Shown here: positions 17,348-26,192 of the stretch, piece by piece | How the letters are laid out: every line of letters starts with the position of its first letter | Position numbering within the stretch: the stretch's first letter is position 1 | Assembly: GCA_003244145.1 (NCBI GenBank) | Contig: QHBM01000140.1 | Coordinates: 1 to 41,403 of the forward strand | DNA: 41,403 bases | Direction: 5' to 3' | Source of the DNA: Chthoniobacterales bacterium | Lineage (GTDB): Bacteria; Verrucomicrobiota; Verrucomicrobiia; Chthoniobacterales; UBA10450 | Made by a program: the position numbers and the translations under genes | Notes under the pieces: generated by a model | Databases searched by the model: none | What the model saw: the letters and a program-made list of their open reading frames with translations, nothing else | Told to the model about the DNA's origin: nothing

Positions 17348-17882
17348 AGGTAGAGCCGTGAAATTGGCTAGAGGGATTCTTCTGCTCGGCGCCATTGCTT
17401 TGTGCGGTTGCGGAGCGGCACACGATGTCGCCGTCACCTCATTCAAGGTGATCGACGCGCCGGCTAATTATGTGCGCAAGCATATCGAACGGCCGTCGGA
17501 CACGACCACGACCACCACAACAACGACGGAGACCTCCGATGCCGTTACCACCCCAGGTAGGACGGTAACGGTTGCGCCCACAAATCGCGACACCGAACGC
17601 CGCAAAGTTACGACGCACAATCAGCCGCGTCCGAACGCGTCGCCGACTTCAAGTCCGCGAGTCACGACGACGACCGAAAAGTCGAAGCCGTCACCGAGCC
17701 TGTCGCCGAAGACTGTGACCAGTCAGACTACGCAAATTCCCACGGCGAAGCCAGTGCCGGGCAAACCGGGATACGTGTTCAGCCCGTTCGATCCCAGCGG
17801 CGGTTACGTCGATGTGAAGGGCTACACGCCGGGGCAGAAGGTGAAGGATCCGTATTCGGGAAAAATCTTCCTAGTGCCGTAA
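17337..17882 (+). CDS. Putative lipoprotein with Thr/Ser/Pro-rich linker
   Basis: A 181-residue exported protein. The hydrophobic N-terminus LARGILLLGAIALCGCG suggests a signal peptide with a lipidation cysteine, though the lipobox is imperfect. The middle (about residues 50-140) is low-complexity Thr, Ser, Pro and Lys, including nine Thr in a row, and probably a flexible periplasmic spacer. The end is structured and conserved-looking: GKPGYVFSPFDPSGG, then KVKDPYSGKIFLVP. I recall similar tails in other verrucomicrobial proteins but know no function. Confidence 0.7.
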   Translation: MRDKGRAVKLARGILLLGAIALCGCGAAHDVAVTSFKVIDAPANYVRKHIERPSDTTTTTTTTTETSDAVTTPGRTVTVAPTNRDTERRKVTTHNQPRPNASPTSSPRVTTTTEKSKPSPSLSPKTVTSQTTQIPTAKPVPGKPGYVFSPFDPSGGYVDVKGYTPGQKVKDPYSGKIFLVP

Positions 17883-18026
17883 GTCGGTACCATCGCCACA
17901 AACGCTCTACGTCTTCTTACGGATCAGCGCGAAAAATCTTTTCTGCCTTCCGCATTTGCGTACGATATCTGCTCTATCAAGGTGATGCGCCTGTTCGGCC
18001 CTCGGCTTCATTTTCTTGATAAACTA

Positions 18027-19508
18027 ATGTCTTCCTTTTCGCCTGCGCCCGCATTGAAGTCCGCCCTGTCGGCCTTCATCGTGGCGCTCATCGGTTTCTC
18101 TGCCACCTCTAAGGGTTACGTCCTCGAGGGTAAGAGCTGGCCCTCCGGGACCGTCGTTCTCCTGCAATTGGGTCTTGGCAACGCGGGACGCACACTTCAG
18201 GACGGCAATACTTCTTTTGATGACGTCGTCTTTCCGGTGGCCGAGATGTGGAATCAAAGAATCGGGCGTGTCCAGGTCGCTAACGTGATGAACCCAGGCG
18301 CTCCGCTCTCCTCCAGCGATCGTTTGAATTCGGTCGTGTTTACAAGCTCTGTCTTCGGCCAGGCCTTCGGCGCCAACACCCTGGCGGTGACCTATTACTC
18401 CAGTTCGGGCTCGACCATGCTTGAATCGGATACGCTCTTCAATCGCGCCATTCCTTTTGATTCCTATCGCGGCCCTTTGCAATTCGTCGCCCACGGACCG
18501 GCCATCGCCGACATCCGGCGGGTTTTTCTTCATGAACTCGGCCACGGTCTTGGGCTCGGGCATCCGGACCAAGGGGGGCAACAGGTCGTAGCGGTCATGA
18601 ATTCAATCGTGAGCAACCAGGAGGTCCTTTCGGCGGACGACATCTCCGGTGGCCAATTCTTGTATGGCGTGCCGGCTTTGCCGACTCCTACGCCAACGCC
18701 GGTGCCGACTCCAACGCCGACGCCCGGAACATCGGGATCTCACCTCGCGAATATTTCCACGAGGATGAAAGTCGGACTCAGCCAAAACGTTCTCATCGGC
18801 GGTTTCATCATTCAAGGCTCGCAAACCAAGCAATTGATCTTGCGCGCTCTTGGCCCATCCCTTTCCGCCAGCGGCATCGTCGGGGCTCTGGCTAATCCGG
18901 TTCTGGAATTGCATGACGCCGCCGGCAACGTCCTTGCGTCTAACGACGACTGGGGCAACGGCGCGCAGGCCGCCCAAATCCAGGCTGTCGGCTTCGCTCC
19001 GAATAGCGCGGTGGAATCGGCCATCATGGTTACGCTTTCTCCGGGCAGTTACACCGCCGTGGTCAGTGGGCAAAACGGGGGACAAGGTATTGGCTTGATC
19101 GAAGCGTACGAGATGGATGGCACCAGCTCGCGGCTGGTAAATATTTCCACGCGCGGTCGCGTGGGACTGGGAGGTGAACCGATGATCGGCGGCTTGATCG
19201 TGCAGGGTGGTTCCGCGAAAAAAGTTATCATTCGTGCCCTCGGGCCTTCCATGACGGGCGTACTCGCCGGAGTTTTGGCGGATCCGACTTTAGAGTTGCG
19301 AGACGGCGCCGGTAATTTATTGGCCACGAACGACGACTGGACCAACAGCGCCCAAACCAGCGAGATCGCGGCAACGATCCCGCCGGTCAACGCGTTGGAA
19401 TCCGCCATCATCGCCACCCTTGGGCCGGGGAACTACACCGCCATCGTGCGCAGCGTCGATAACAGCTCCGGCGTCGGGTTGGTGGAAGTCTTCGATCTCG
19501 ATCCCTAA
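18027..19508 (+). CDS. Secreted matrixin-like metalloprotease with two C-terminal surface repeats
   Basis: A 493-residue exported protein. The chosen ATG opens a signal peptide; ATG 17985, with AAGG before it, is an alternative that adds 14 residues. The protease domain ends with the zinc-binding HELGHGLGLGHPD (His169, Glu170, His173, His179) and the met-turn candidate VVAVMNSI. A Pro-Thr linker (about 215-235) leads to two tandem repeats of about 125 residues, each opening LxNISTRxxVG, with LRALGPS in the middle and a SNDDW or TNDDW turn. These repeats are abundant on verrucomicrobial exported proteins and probably serve surface attachment or sorting. A conserved secreted neighbour follows. 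Confidence 0.88.
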   Translation: MSSFSPAPALKSALSAFIVALIGFSATSKGYVLEGKSWPSGTVVLLQLGLGNAGRTLQDGNTSFDDVVFPVAEMWNQRIGRVQVANVMNPGAPLSSSDRLNSVVFTSSVFGQAFGANTLAVTYYSSSGSTMLESDTLFNRAIPFDSYRGPLQFVAHGPAIADIRRVFLHELGHGLGLGHPDQGGQQVVAVMNSIVSNQEVLSADDISGGQFLYGVPALPTPTPTPVPTPTPTPGTSGSHLANISTRMKVGLSQNVLIGGFIIQGSQTKQLILRALGPSLSASGIVGALANPVLELHDAAGNVLASNDDWGNGAQAAQIQAVGFAPNSAVESAIMVTLSPGSYTAVVSGQNGGQGIGLIEAYEMDGTSSRLVNISTRGRVGLGGEPMIGGLIVQGGSAKKVIIRALGPSMTGVLAGVLADPTLELRDGAGNLLATNDDWTNSAQTSEIAATIPPVNALESAIIATLGPGNYTAIVRSVDNSSGVGLVEVFDLDP

Positions 19509-19619
19509 TTTTTCCATGCGCCCAACGACTAGATATTTCGCTAAACTCGTGCGAACTTCCGAGGTTCGATTTGGCGAAATCAGCCTGAACCCGGCGACTT
19601 CTCAATTCCATCCCACGTT

Positions 19620-20192
19620 ATGAAACTGCTTCGCTCGCTGCTCCTGATTTTGTGCGCCGGACTCGCCGTCAACGCCGCGCGCGCTACGACCGTCATCCCG
19701 CCCAGTTTCGACCAGCTCGTCAGCCAGGCGGAGCTTATTTTCCAAGGCACCGTCACTGAGACGCGTCCGCAATGGACCGGCGAAGGCGCGGAGCGTCACA
19801 TCGTTACCTACGTCACTTTCAAGATCGAAGATTCGATCAAGGGCGCGGCAGGGGACACTTACACGATCCGGATGTTTGGCGGGACTGTGGACGGCCACAC
19901 CATGGAAGCGACGGATACGCCGAGATTCAAGGTCGGCGATCGCGACATTCTTTTTGTGGAGAACAACGGGACGCAGTTCGTGCCACTGGTCGGCATCATG
20001 CACGGACGTTTTCATATTCAGGATCAGGGCGGCGGTGTGGAGACTGTGGCCAAGGATAGTGGCGCGCCCATGTCGGATGTGACGAAACTCGGACAGGACG
20101 AGGCGGCTGCCGTTTCCGGTAAAGCGCTTACGACCGCGGATTTCAAGGCGGCGATTCGCCAGAAGCTAGCTCAGATCGCGGCAGTGAAATAA
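19620..20192 (+). CDS. Secreted protein of unknown function, matrixin neighbour
   Basis: A 190-residue protein with signal peptide MKLLRSLLLILCAGLAVNAARA. The mature part has the sequence FDQLVSQAELIFQGTV and an even run of strands with DRDILFVENNGTQFVPLVGIMHGRF. I recall this type of protein beside matrixin-family proteases in related genomes, which suggests an inhibitor, chaperone or substrate, but this is inference only. No catalytic motif is seen. It begins 111 bases after the matrixin gene on the same strand. Confidence 0.7.
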   Translation: MKLLRSLLLILCAGLAVNAARATTVIPPSFDQLVSQAELIFQGTVTETRPQWTGEGAERHIVTYVTFKIEDSIKGAAGDTYTIRMFGGTVDGHTMEATDTPRFKVGDRDILFVENNGTQFVPLVGIMHGRFHIQDQGGGVETVAKDSGAPMSDVTKLGQDEAAAVSGKALTTADFKAAIRQKLAQIAAVK

Positions 20193-20228
20193 AGCGACGG
20201 CCCTGCCGGCCGGTCCGCCCAAGTCCTC

Positions 20229-20450
20229 TTAGCGGGTCGGGTCGTCTTTGCGTTGCTGCGCGACCTGTTGCTTGACCTTGTTGGTCGTATCGAGCGAGTT
20301 CTTCATCCAATTGTGCTCGCTCACTTTGCGCGGAGCGGCTGTTTGCGTCGCGACAGCTTGCGCGCTGGCGATTTTTTGTTCGTGATGTTTTTGGGCGAGG
20401 AAAAGCCCGTCTAACACAGCCACAGACAGTAAAACCAGGAAGGTTCGCAT
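20229..20450 (-). CDS. Small secreted or membrane-anchored protein, hypothetical
   Basis: A 73-residue protein with an N-terminal hydrophobic segment (MRTFLVLLSVAVLDGLFLA) followed by a charged, helical tail rich in Lys, Gln and Thr. It could be a short anchored or periplasmic protein. I do not recognise the family. It is divergent from dsbD, with 76 bases between the start codons. Confidence 0.5.
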   Translation of the reverse strand: MRTFLVLLSVAVLDGLFLAQKHHEQKIASAQAVATQTAAPRKVSEHNWMKNSLDTTNKVKQQVAQQRKDDPTR

Positions 20451-20526
20451 GGAGGAATTGAGAGCAGACCGCGAGCCAATGGGCGCGCCACGTTGCCGGA
20501 GCCGTGCGCTGATGGTAGATCATCGC

Positions 20527-22653
20527 ATGATCGCCTGGCGCCGATTGCACGGCGCAATCTTTGCCGCTGTTTTACTTTTCGGACTAGCGCAGCCGAGTCG
20601 CGCCCAGACCTACGAAGGACGCGAGCTGGTCCAGGCCAGCTTGCTCGCCGACGTCAGCGCGGTCGTCCCAGGAAAGCCATTCACGGCCGGTCTTCTCCTG
20701 AAAATGGCGCCGCACTGGCATACCTATTGGAAATTTTCCGGCGACGCCGGATTGCCGAGCGAAATCAAATGGAACCTGCCGCCGGGTTGGAAGGCGGGCG
20801 AAATCCAGTGGCCGATCCCGTTCCGGATGATGGACCCGGGCGACATCGAAACCTACGGCTACGAAAACGAAGTGATGCTCCTGCAGGAGATCACGCCGCC
20901 GGCTTCGATTGCGGATTCGTCCGTCAAATTATCGGCCGAAGCAACCTGGCTCGTTTGCGAGAAACTTTGCATCCCGGGAAGCGCGAAGCTTCAGGTCGAC
21001 CTGGCGGTTGCGAATCAAAACGCTGCGGCGAACGAGGAGATTTTCTCCCGCTACCGGCGCTCGCTTCCACAGAGCTGGCCTGACCCGAAAGTCGCACGAG
21101 CGAGTTGGAAACGAAACGGTCCCGAACTCCAGCTCTCCGTGGAAAGTGCGGTCCTGGCGAATTATCCGTTCGCGGAATTTTTTCCGTTGCCGGAAGGCAA
21201 CGTGGTTGTCGGCCATCCAAGAATCGAAAGGGGCGCGGGCGGGAAAATCACGTTTCGCGTGCCGATTGAAACCGATGACCAGAAAGTCACTTCGCTCAAC
21301 GGCATCGTTGTCTTCGGCCAGAGCGCGAACGGCGCCGAACGCAACGCCTGGTCGCTTTCGACGTCGAACACCATCGGCTCGACGGCGTCACTCCCTTCCG
21401 GTCTCGCCAAATTTCTTCTCTTCGGGTTTCTCGGCGGATTCATTCTCAATCTGATGCCGTGCGTTTTGCCCGTCATCTCGCTCAAGATTTTCGGCTTCAT
21501 CCAACACGCCGGTCAGAGTCGGCGGCGCATTCTTCGGAGTGGTCTCGCCTTTATCGCGGGCATTTTCGCGTGGTTCGTGGGACTCGCCCTGTTGTTGATT
21601 CTCCTGAAGTCGCTTGGGCGCGAAATCACCTGGGCGTTCCAATTCACGAATCCCTATTTCGTTGTCGGCATGAGCGCGGTCGTGCTGGTTTTTGCGCTGA
21701 ACCTGTTCGGCGTTTTTGAAATTTCGCTGCCGCAAAGCGCGAATCGCGGTCTGCTGGGCTGGACGGCGAAGGAGGGAGATGCCGGTTCCTTTTTCCAGGG
21801 CGTTTTTGCGACTGTCCTCGCGACGCCATGCACGGCGCCTTTTCTCGGCACCGCGCTCGGGTTCGCCTTCACCCAATCGGGCTGGACCATTCTTCTCATG
21901 TTCGTCGCGATCGCCGCCGGCATGAGTTCGCCCTATCTTTTGCTTTCGACGCAACCCGCGTGGCTCCGCCTCCTTCCGAAACCCGGCGCCTGGATGGAGC
22001 GGGTGAAACAACTGATGGGCTTCCTTCTCCTCGCGACGTTGCTCTTCCTGCTTTGGGTCCTGGGCGCGGAACGCGGCGTCGAAGCGATCATTTGGACTTC
22101 CTGTTTTTTGCTGGCGCTTAGTGTGGCTTGCTGGATGAAGGGCGCCTTTATCGTCCCCACCGCGTCCGCCACCGCCCGCTTCATCACGCTCGTGCTTCTG
22201 CTCGTGCTCGTGATCGGAAGTGGTTGGTACTTCATCGGCGAAAAATTTGCCGCGGCGAACACTGTCCCTTCCGCAACCACCGCCCAGGGCGACTGGCAGC
22301 CATTCACGCCCGAGCGTTTGCAAAGCGAGCTGGAGCAAGGCCACGCCGTCTTCGTCGATTTTACGGCGGCGTGGTGCCTCACCTGCAAATTCAACGAAGC
22401 GACCGTGCTCGAAAGTAGCGCGGTGCGAGAGGCCTTTCAGCGTCACGGCGTCGTCAAGATCAAGGCCGATTGGACCAACGCCGATCCCGCGATCACAAAA
22501 ATTTTGAAACAATTTGGCCGGCCCGGTGTCCCAATGTATGTGCTGTATCCCGCGGGCAAAAAAGGGGAACCATTTTTGTTCCCGGAGTTGCTCACGCAAA
22601 GGATGGTTCTGGATAAACTGGATGCCATCGCACCTCACGTTGCGGCTGAATAA
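20527..22653 (+). CDS. dsbD: Thiol:disulfide interchange protein DsbD
   Basis: A 708-residue inner-membrane protein that carries reducing power from cytoplasmic thioredoxin to the periplasm. The chosen ATG opens a signal peptide; the longer frame begins inside the divergent gene's leader. The N-terminal alpha domain has a Cys pair at Cys144 and Cys148 (CEKLC). The central eight-helix region carries Cys312 (LMPCVLPV) and Cys435 (TPCTAP). The C-terminal thioredoxin domain has WCLTCK (Cys617, Cys620). All three redox pairs are present, so it should be active. The Cys-containing redoxin three bases downstream is a likely client. Confidence 0.93.
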   Translation: MIAWRRLHGAIFAAVLLFGLAQPSRAQTYEGRELVQASLLADVSAVVPGKPFTAGLLLKMAPHWHTYWKFSGDAGLPSEIKWNLPPGWKAGEIQWPIPFRMMDPGDIETYGYENEVMLLQEITPPASIADSSVKLSAEATWLVCEKLCIPGSAKLQVDLAVANQNAAANEEIFSRYRRSLPQSWPDPKVARASWKRNGPELQLSVESAVLANYPFAEFFPLPEGNVVVGHPRIERGAGGKITFRVPIETDDQKVTSLNGIVVFGQSANGAERNAWSLSTSNTIGSTASLPSGLAKFLLFGFLGGFILNLMPCVLPVISLKIFGFIQHAGQSRRRILRSGLAFIAGIFAWFVGLALLLILLKSLGREITWAFQFTNPYFVVGMSAVVLVFALNLFGVFEISLPQSANRGLLGWTAKEGDAGSFFQGVFATVLATPCTAPFLGTALGFAFTQSGWTILLMFVAIAAGMSSPYLLLSTQPAWLRLLPKPGAWMERVKQLMGFLLLATLLFLLWVLGAERGVEAIIWTSCFLLALSVACWMKGAFIVPTASATARFITLVLLLVLVIGSGWYFIGEKFAAANTVPSATTAQGDWQPFTPERLQSELEQGHAVFVDFTAAWCLTCKFNEATVLESSAVREAFQRHGVVKIKADWTNADPAITKILKQFGRPGVPMYVLYPAGKKGEPFLFPELLTQRMVLDKLDAIAPHVAAE

Positions 22654-22656
22654 AAT

Positions 22657-23265
22657 ATGAAAACAAAACTGCTTCTTGGCCTTATCGCTTCACTCATTTC
22701 CACCGCGCTTTTCGCCGCCGATTCTCCGCCCGTCGGTAGCACCGCGCCGGAAATTTCCGCCACCGATTCCAAAGGCAAAACGCAGACGCTCTCCCAATAC
22801 AAAGGGAAATACGTCGTGTTGGAGTGGTTCAGTCCGGAATGTCCGTTCGTGAAAAAGCATTATGGCAGCGGGAACATGCAAAAATTGCAGGAAGAATTCA
22901 CCGGCAAAGGCGTGGTTTGGCTGAGCGTTGATTCTTCCGCTCCGGGGCTTGAGGGCAATCTGACCGCCGACCAGGCCAACGCGAAAATCTCCGAATGGAA
23001 AACCAAGCAAACGGCTTTGTTGCTCGATCCGGATGGAAAAGTAGGCCGGACCTACGGCGCGAAAAACACGCCGCACATGTTTGTCATCAATCCTGAGGGG
23101 AAGATCGTTTACGAAGGCGCCATCGACAGCAAGCCATCGTCAAACGCGTCCGACATTCCGAGTTCCACGAACTACGTGAAGGTGGCGCTCGAAGAATCGC
23201 TTGCCGGCAAAATCGTCAGCAACCCGACTACCCGTCCCTACGGTTGTTCGGTGAAGTACAAGTGA
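22657..23265 (+). CDS. Periplasmic thioredoxin-fold redoxin (AhpC/TSA-like)
   Basis: A 202-residue exported protein with signal peptide MKTKLLLGLIASLISTALFA. The thioredoxin fold begins VGSTAPEISATDSKG, with the single-Cys active site FSPECPFVKKHY, a segment found in a branch of peroxiredoxin/TlpA-like proteins. A further Cys near the C-terminus (RPYGCSVKYK) could act as resolving residue. It probably reduces or senses an oxidant or carries thiols, fed by DsbD from which it is separated by three bases. No hairpin or promoter intervenes. Confidence 0.85.
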   Translation: MKTKLLLGLIASLISTALFAADSPPVGSTAPEISATDSKGKTQTLSQYKGKYVVLEWFSPECPFVKKHYGSGNMQKLQEEFTGKGVVWLSVDSSAPGLEGNLTADQANAKISEWKTKQTALLLDPDGKVGRTYGAKNTPHMFVINPEGKIVYEGAIDSKPSSNASDIPSSTNYVKVALEESLAGKIVSNPTTRPYGCSVKYK

Positions 23266-23419
23266 GATAGTCGCGTTCGCGATCAAGGAGCGGCGCTTTG
23301 CAAACCCCAATTAACGACGACTCAGCGAACCGCTGGTCGTCCTGCGTTCCAGCTTAGAGTAACTAATAAGTCCATGGAGCAGCCACGCGCGCTCTCGCCC
23401 GCCGTCGCTAACCTTGTGT

Positions 23420-23429
23420 CTCGTTAGGC
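23420..23429 (+). repeat. CTCGTTAGGC word, copy 3
   Basis: Exact copy ending seven bases before the ATG of the broken hypothetical gene. It is followed by CTT, as is copy 1 on its own strand. Confidence 0.9.
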
Positions 23430-23436
23430 CTTGCGG

Positions 23437-23989
23437 ATGTTTCTGAAAAATGGCAGCACGGTTTGCGACTACGACCTCGATTTCCTAAGGAGATATCTTG
23501 CACTTATCGACGCTCAGCTCGCGAATGTCACTGACGCAGCTCGCGGGTGTTACGATGCCGATCAGTTTGGGATGCTCGACGACTTCGAATCAGTAGCAGG
23601 CCTAGGGTTTGTCGCTTGTCAGCGATACCTCGCCGCGACGCTTGGTTGGATGAAACTCACAAAACATATCGCGCTTCGAGCCGGGCCGAAGCATGCCGCG
23701 GGGGTGAGCGTGGCCGAGGTGATCAATCACGTGGCGAATTATTGGAAGCACCAAGACGAGTGGAACGGGGAAGCGCCTTCGCGACAGCAGCAGCGTACGG
23801 AGGGGGCATGAAGAAGATTGGCGCAATGCCATCAGATTATCCGGTGAGCTGCGCGCTGGTGGGGATTGCGCTCGGTGACCGACATTCGAATCTCTTGTAG
23901 ATGGTTTAGAGGCATGGCGTGACGAACTGCGCGCATTCCAAGGACCTAAGCAAGCGATTCATCGAACCGCGCCCCGCACCGATGCGTAG
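23437..23989 (+). pseudogene. Hypothetical protein gene broken by two frameshifts
   Basis: Three successive frames carry what looks like one protein. The first (to 23811) includes MLDDFESVAGLGFVACQRYL and VANYWKHQDEWN. The second (from 23808, ATGA overlap) has MKKIGAMPSDYPVSCALVG. The third has LVDGLEAWRDELRAFQG and stops at 23987-23989. Both shifts fit single-base deletions, the first at a run of five G. I recall uncharacterised proteins with this order of motifs, so one ancestral gene of about 185 codons is likely; two overlapping small genes are the alternative. The region is lower in GC than its surroundings and is bracketed by GTTAGGC and GCCTAAC. Confidence 0.6.
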
Positions 23990-23999
23990 CTGTGTTGGC

Positions 24000-24806
24000 C
24001 TAACTCATTTTGGAGGAAAAGCGCGATACCCAGCGCAGCACCCACATCGGCGTCAGGCGCAGGACGAACATCGCGATTTTCATGACGAGGCCGGGAATGA
24101 CGAGCGGGCGATTCTGTTCGACGGCGTTCAGCGCGGAGCGGACGCATTCTTCTACTGAAACATGCGTGAACTCCGGCCCGGATTTGCCGCGCTGGCCCGC
24201 GCGGCGCGCCACCGGGATGAATTCGGTGTGGATTGGGCCGGGACAAAGAACGGTCACAGTAACGCCGGTGCCGCGCAGTTCCGCACGGATCGCTTCTGAG
24301 AAGCTGGTGACATACGCCTTCGTCGCGGCGTAAACGGCAAACCCAGCCATCGGCAGGAAACCGGCGGATGAACTGACGTTGAGAATCGCACCGCGCTTTC
24401 TCGCGATCATCGGCGGGAGCAGCCGGCGCGTCAGCGCGGTGAGCGCGACCATGTTCACCATCGACATGTCATGGATCCGCGCCGTATCGCCGGTAGCGAA
24501 GAAGCCGTAATCGCCCAGCCCGGCGTTGTTGATCAGGAAATCGACGGCGATTTTCTCGCGCTCGAGCCACGCGCACAATTCTTCAACTTCATTCGGGTGA
24601 GAAAGATCGACGTGGCGCACGTGCACCTTCAGATTCGCGTCGCGCCCGGTGAGCTCGTCGCGAAGTTCTTCGAGCCGGTCGAGCCGTCGCGCGACCAGGA
24701 CGAGCGAACCGGCGCGGCCCGCGAGTTGCCGCGCGAATTCGCGTCCGATGCCGGCGGACGCGCCGGTGATCAGCGCGCTCGTGCCGGTGAAATCGAAGCC
24801 GCTCAT
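24000..24806 (-). CDS. Short-chain dehydrogenase/reductase
   Basis: A 268-residue NAD(P)-dependent oxidoreductase of the classical SDR family. It has the Rossmann motif TGASAGIG (residues 14-21), NNAG, a serine in NVSSSAG and the catalytic YAATK. ARRLDRLEEL after strand 2 points to NADP preference. The hydrophobic C-terminus (about 235-260) may associate with membranes, as in DltE/YqjQ-like members. The substrate is unknown. Its start overlaps the esterase stop by four bases (ATGA), so the esterase gene is translated first in a two-gene operon. Confidence 0.9.
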   Translation of the reverse strand: MSGFDFTGTSALITGASAGIGREFARQLAGRAGSLVLVARRLDRLEELRDELTGRDANLKVHVRHVDLSHPNEVEELCAWLEREKIAVDFLINNAGLGDYGFFATGDTARIHDMSMVNMVALTALTRRLLPPMIARKRGAILNVSSSAGFLPMAGFAVYAATKAYVTSFSEAIRAELRGTGVTVTVLCPGPIHTEFIPVARRAGQRGKSGPEFTHVSVEECVRSALNAVEQNRPLVIPGLVMKIAMFVLRLTPMWVLRWVSRFSSKMS

Positions 24807-25456
24807 CCTGTGCGCAAGATCGGCTCGAGCGTTTTCCAGACGAGATCGGCCACGATGCGATGACCGGCCGGCGTAGGATGAATCAGGTCCGGCTGATTCA
24901 AATCGCGATGGCCGCCGACGCCTTCGAGCAGGAACGGTATCAGCGCCGCGTTATTGTCTCGCGCGAGCTCGGCAAAAATTCGCTGGAAGCCCGCCCCATA
25001 TTCGGCGCCGAGGTTCGGAGGAACCTGCATTCCGGCGAGAATGATTTTCACCGCCGGATTCTTCTCTTTTGTTTTGTCGATGATCGTTTGCAGGTTCGCC
25101 TTCAGCGAGGGCAACGACAAACCGCGCAAGCCATCGTTGGCTCCGAGTTCGATCACCAGCACATCCATGCGGCGCTGGAGGAGCCACTCGATCCGCCGCA
25201 ATCCTCCCGCGCTGGTATCGCCGCTCAATCCGGCGTTCTCGACTTCGAAAGGCAGATGCGCCGTGCGAATTTTCTCCGCGATCAAGGCCGGAAATGCCTC
25301 TGACGTTTGCACGCCGAGACCCGCGGTGAGGCTGTCGCCGAGAAAGACGACCGTCTTCGTCGCGAGCGGCGGCGGACTAATCTGGCCAAGAACGAGCGAG
25401 GAATAAAAGCAGAGGCCGAGCGCAGTTCCGAAAAATGCTGGCATCGTTTTTCTCAT
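24803..25456 (-). CDS. tesA: GDSL esterase, TesA-like
   Basis: A 217-residue SGNH hydrolase. The chosen ATG opens a signal peptide (MRKTMPAFFGTALGLCFYSSLVLG). The blocks are GDSLTAGLG (nucleophile Ser), GLSGDTSAGG, ELGANDGLRG and DLIHPTPAGH (Asp/His of the triad). TesA enzymes hydrolyse fatty acyl esters and thioesters in the periplasm. The divergent position next to a YbbA/YbbP-type ABC transporter is the same as in E. coli, which supports the assignment. Confidence 0.9.
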   Translation of the reverse strand: MRKTMPAFFGTALGLCFYSSLVLGQISPPPLATKTVVFLGDSLTAGLGVQTSEAFPALIAEKIRTAHLPFEVENAGLSGDTSAGGLRRIEWLLQRRMDVLVIELGANDGLRGLSLPSLKANLQTIIDKTKEKNPAVKIILAGMQVPPNLGAEYGAGFQRIFAELARDNNAALIPFLLEGVGGHRDLNQPDLIHPTPAGHRIVADLVWKTLEPILRTG

Positions 25457-25506
25457 GCGCGGCGGATCATGTTCGCGTAAGCAAGACGAACCCGTATCCA
25501 CCGTCA

Positions 25507-26172
25507 ATGAATTCAATCCTCAACGTCCAGCATCTGACCAAAACCTACGCCACGGGCGCCGGCAAACTCACCGTGCTCAAAGACATTTCCTTCGACCTTC
25601 CCGCGGGCGCGACCTGCTCGATCCTCGGGCCGTCCGGAAGCGGCAAGACGACGCTGCTCGGTCTTTGCGCGGGGCTCGACCGTCCCACCTCCGGTTCGGT
25701 TTTGCTCAATGGAATTACTTTGGGTGAGGCGGGAGAAGATGAACGGGCGCGCATCCGGAACGAGCACGTCGGATTTGTTTTCCAAAATTTCCAGCTCATC
25801 CCGACGCTGACGGCTCTCGAGAATGTGACCGTGCCGATGGAGTTGCGCGGCGATCGCACGGCGCGCGCGCTGGGCCTGGAGTTGCTCCGGCGCGTCGGAT
25901 TGGCTCAGCGCGTCGATCATTATCCCTCGCAACTTTCCGGCGGCGAACAGCAGCGCGTCGCGCTCGCCCGCGCTTTCATCAATCGCCCCAAGATTCTTTT
26001 CGCCGACGAGCCGACCGGCAATCTCGATGCCGAGACGAGCAGCGCCGTGATCGAGATCATGTTGGAACTGAATGACAGTGCCGGGACCGCGCTGGTCCTG
26101 GTCACGCACGATCCCGATGTGGCGGGACTCACGGAACGGACGATCCGTCTGCGCAACGGCGAAATGGTATGA
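25507..26172 (+). CDS. ybbA: ABC transporter ATP-binding protein, YbbA-like
   Basis: A 221-residue ATPase of the MacB/LolD/YbbA group. Walker A is GPSGSGKTT, the Q-loop lies in VFQNFQLIPT, the signature is LSGGEQQRVALARA, and Walker B is ILFADEPTGN; the H-loop is VTHD. It energises the permease encoded after the hairpin repeat, presumably handling lipids or lipoproteins. The ATG was chosen over an upstream start that overlaps the divergent esterase signal sequence. A 207-base gap holding repeat family A separates it from its permease. Confidence 0.92.
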   Translation: MNSILNVQHLTKTYATGAGKLTVLKDISFDLPAGATCSILGPSGSGKTTLLGLCAGLDRPTSGSVLLNGITLGEAGEDERARIRNEHVGFVFQNFQLIPTLTALENVTVPMELRGDRTARALGLELLRRVGLAQRVDHYPSQLSGGEQQRVALARAFINRPKILFADEPTGNLDAETSSAVIEIMLELNDSAGTALVLVTHDPDVAGLTERTIRLRNGEMV

Positions 26173-26192
26173 AGGATGATTCCAGAACTCTG

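Noticed and set aside
23300..23429. A possible integron attC site before the broken gene
   Set aside because: GTTAGGC and some self-complementary sequence (around 23317-23355) are present, but no matching RYYYAAC with inner L sites could be placed. The same word also occurs inside ordinary genes.
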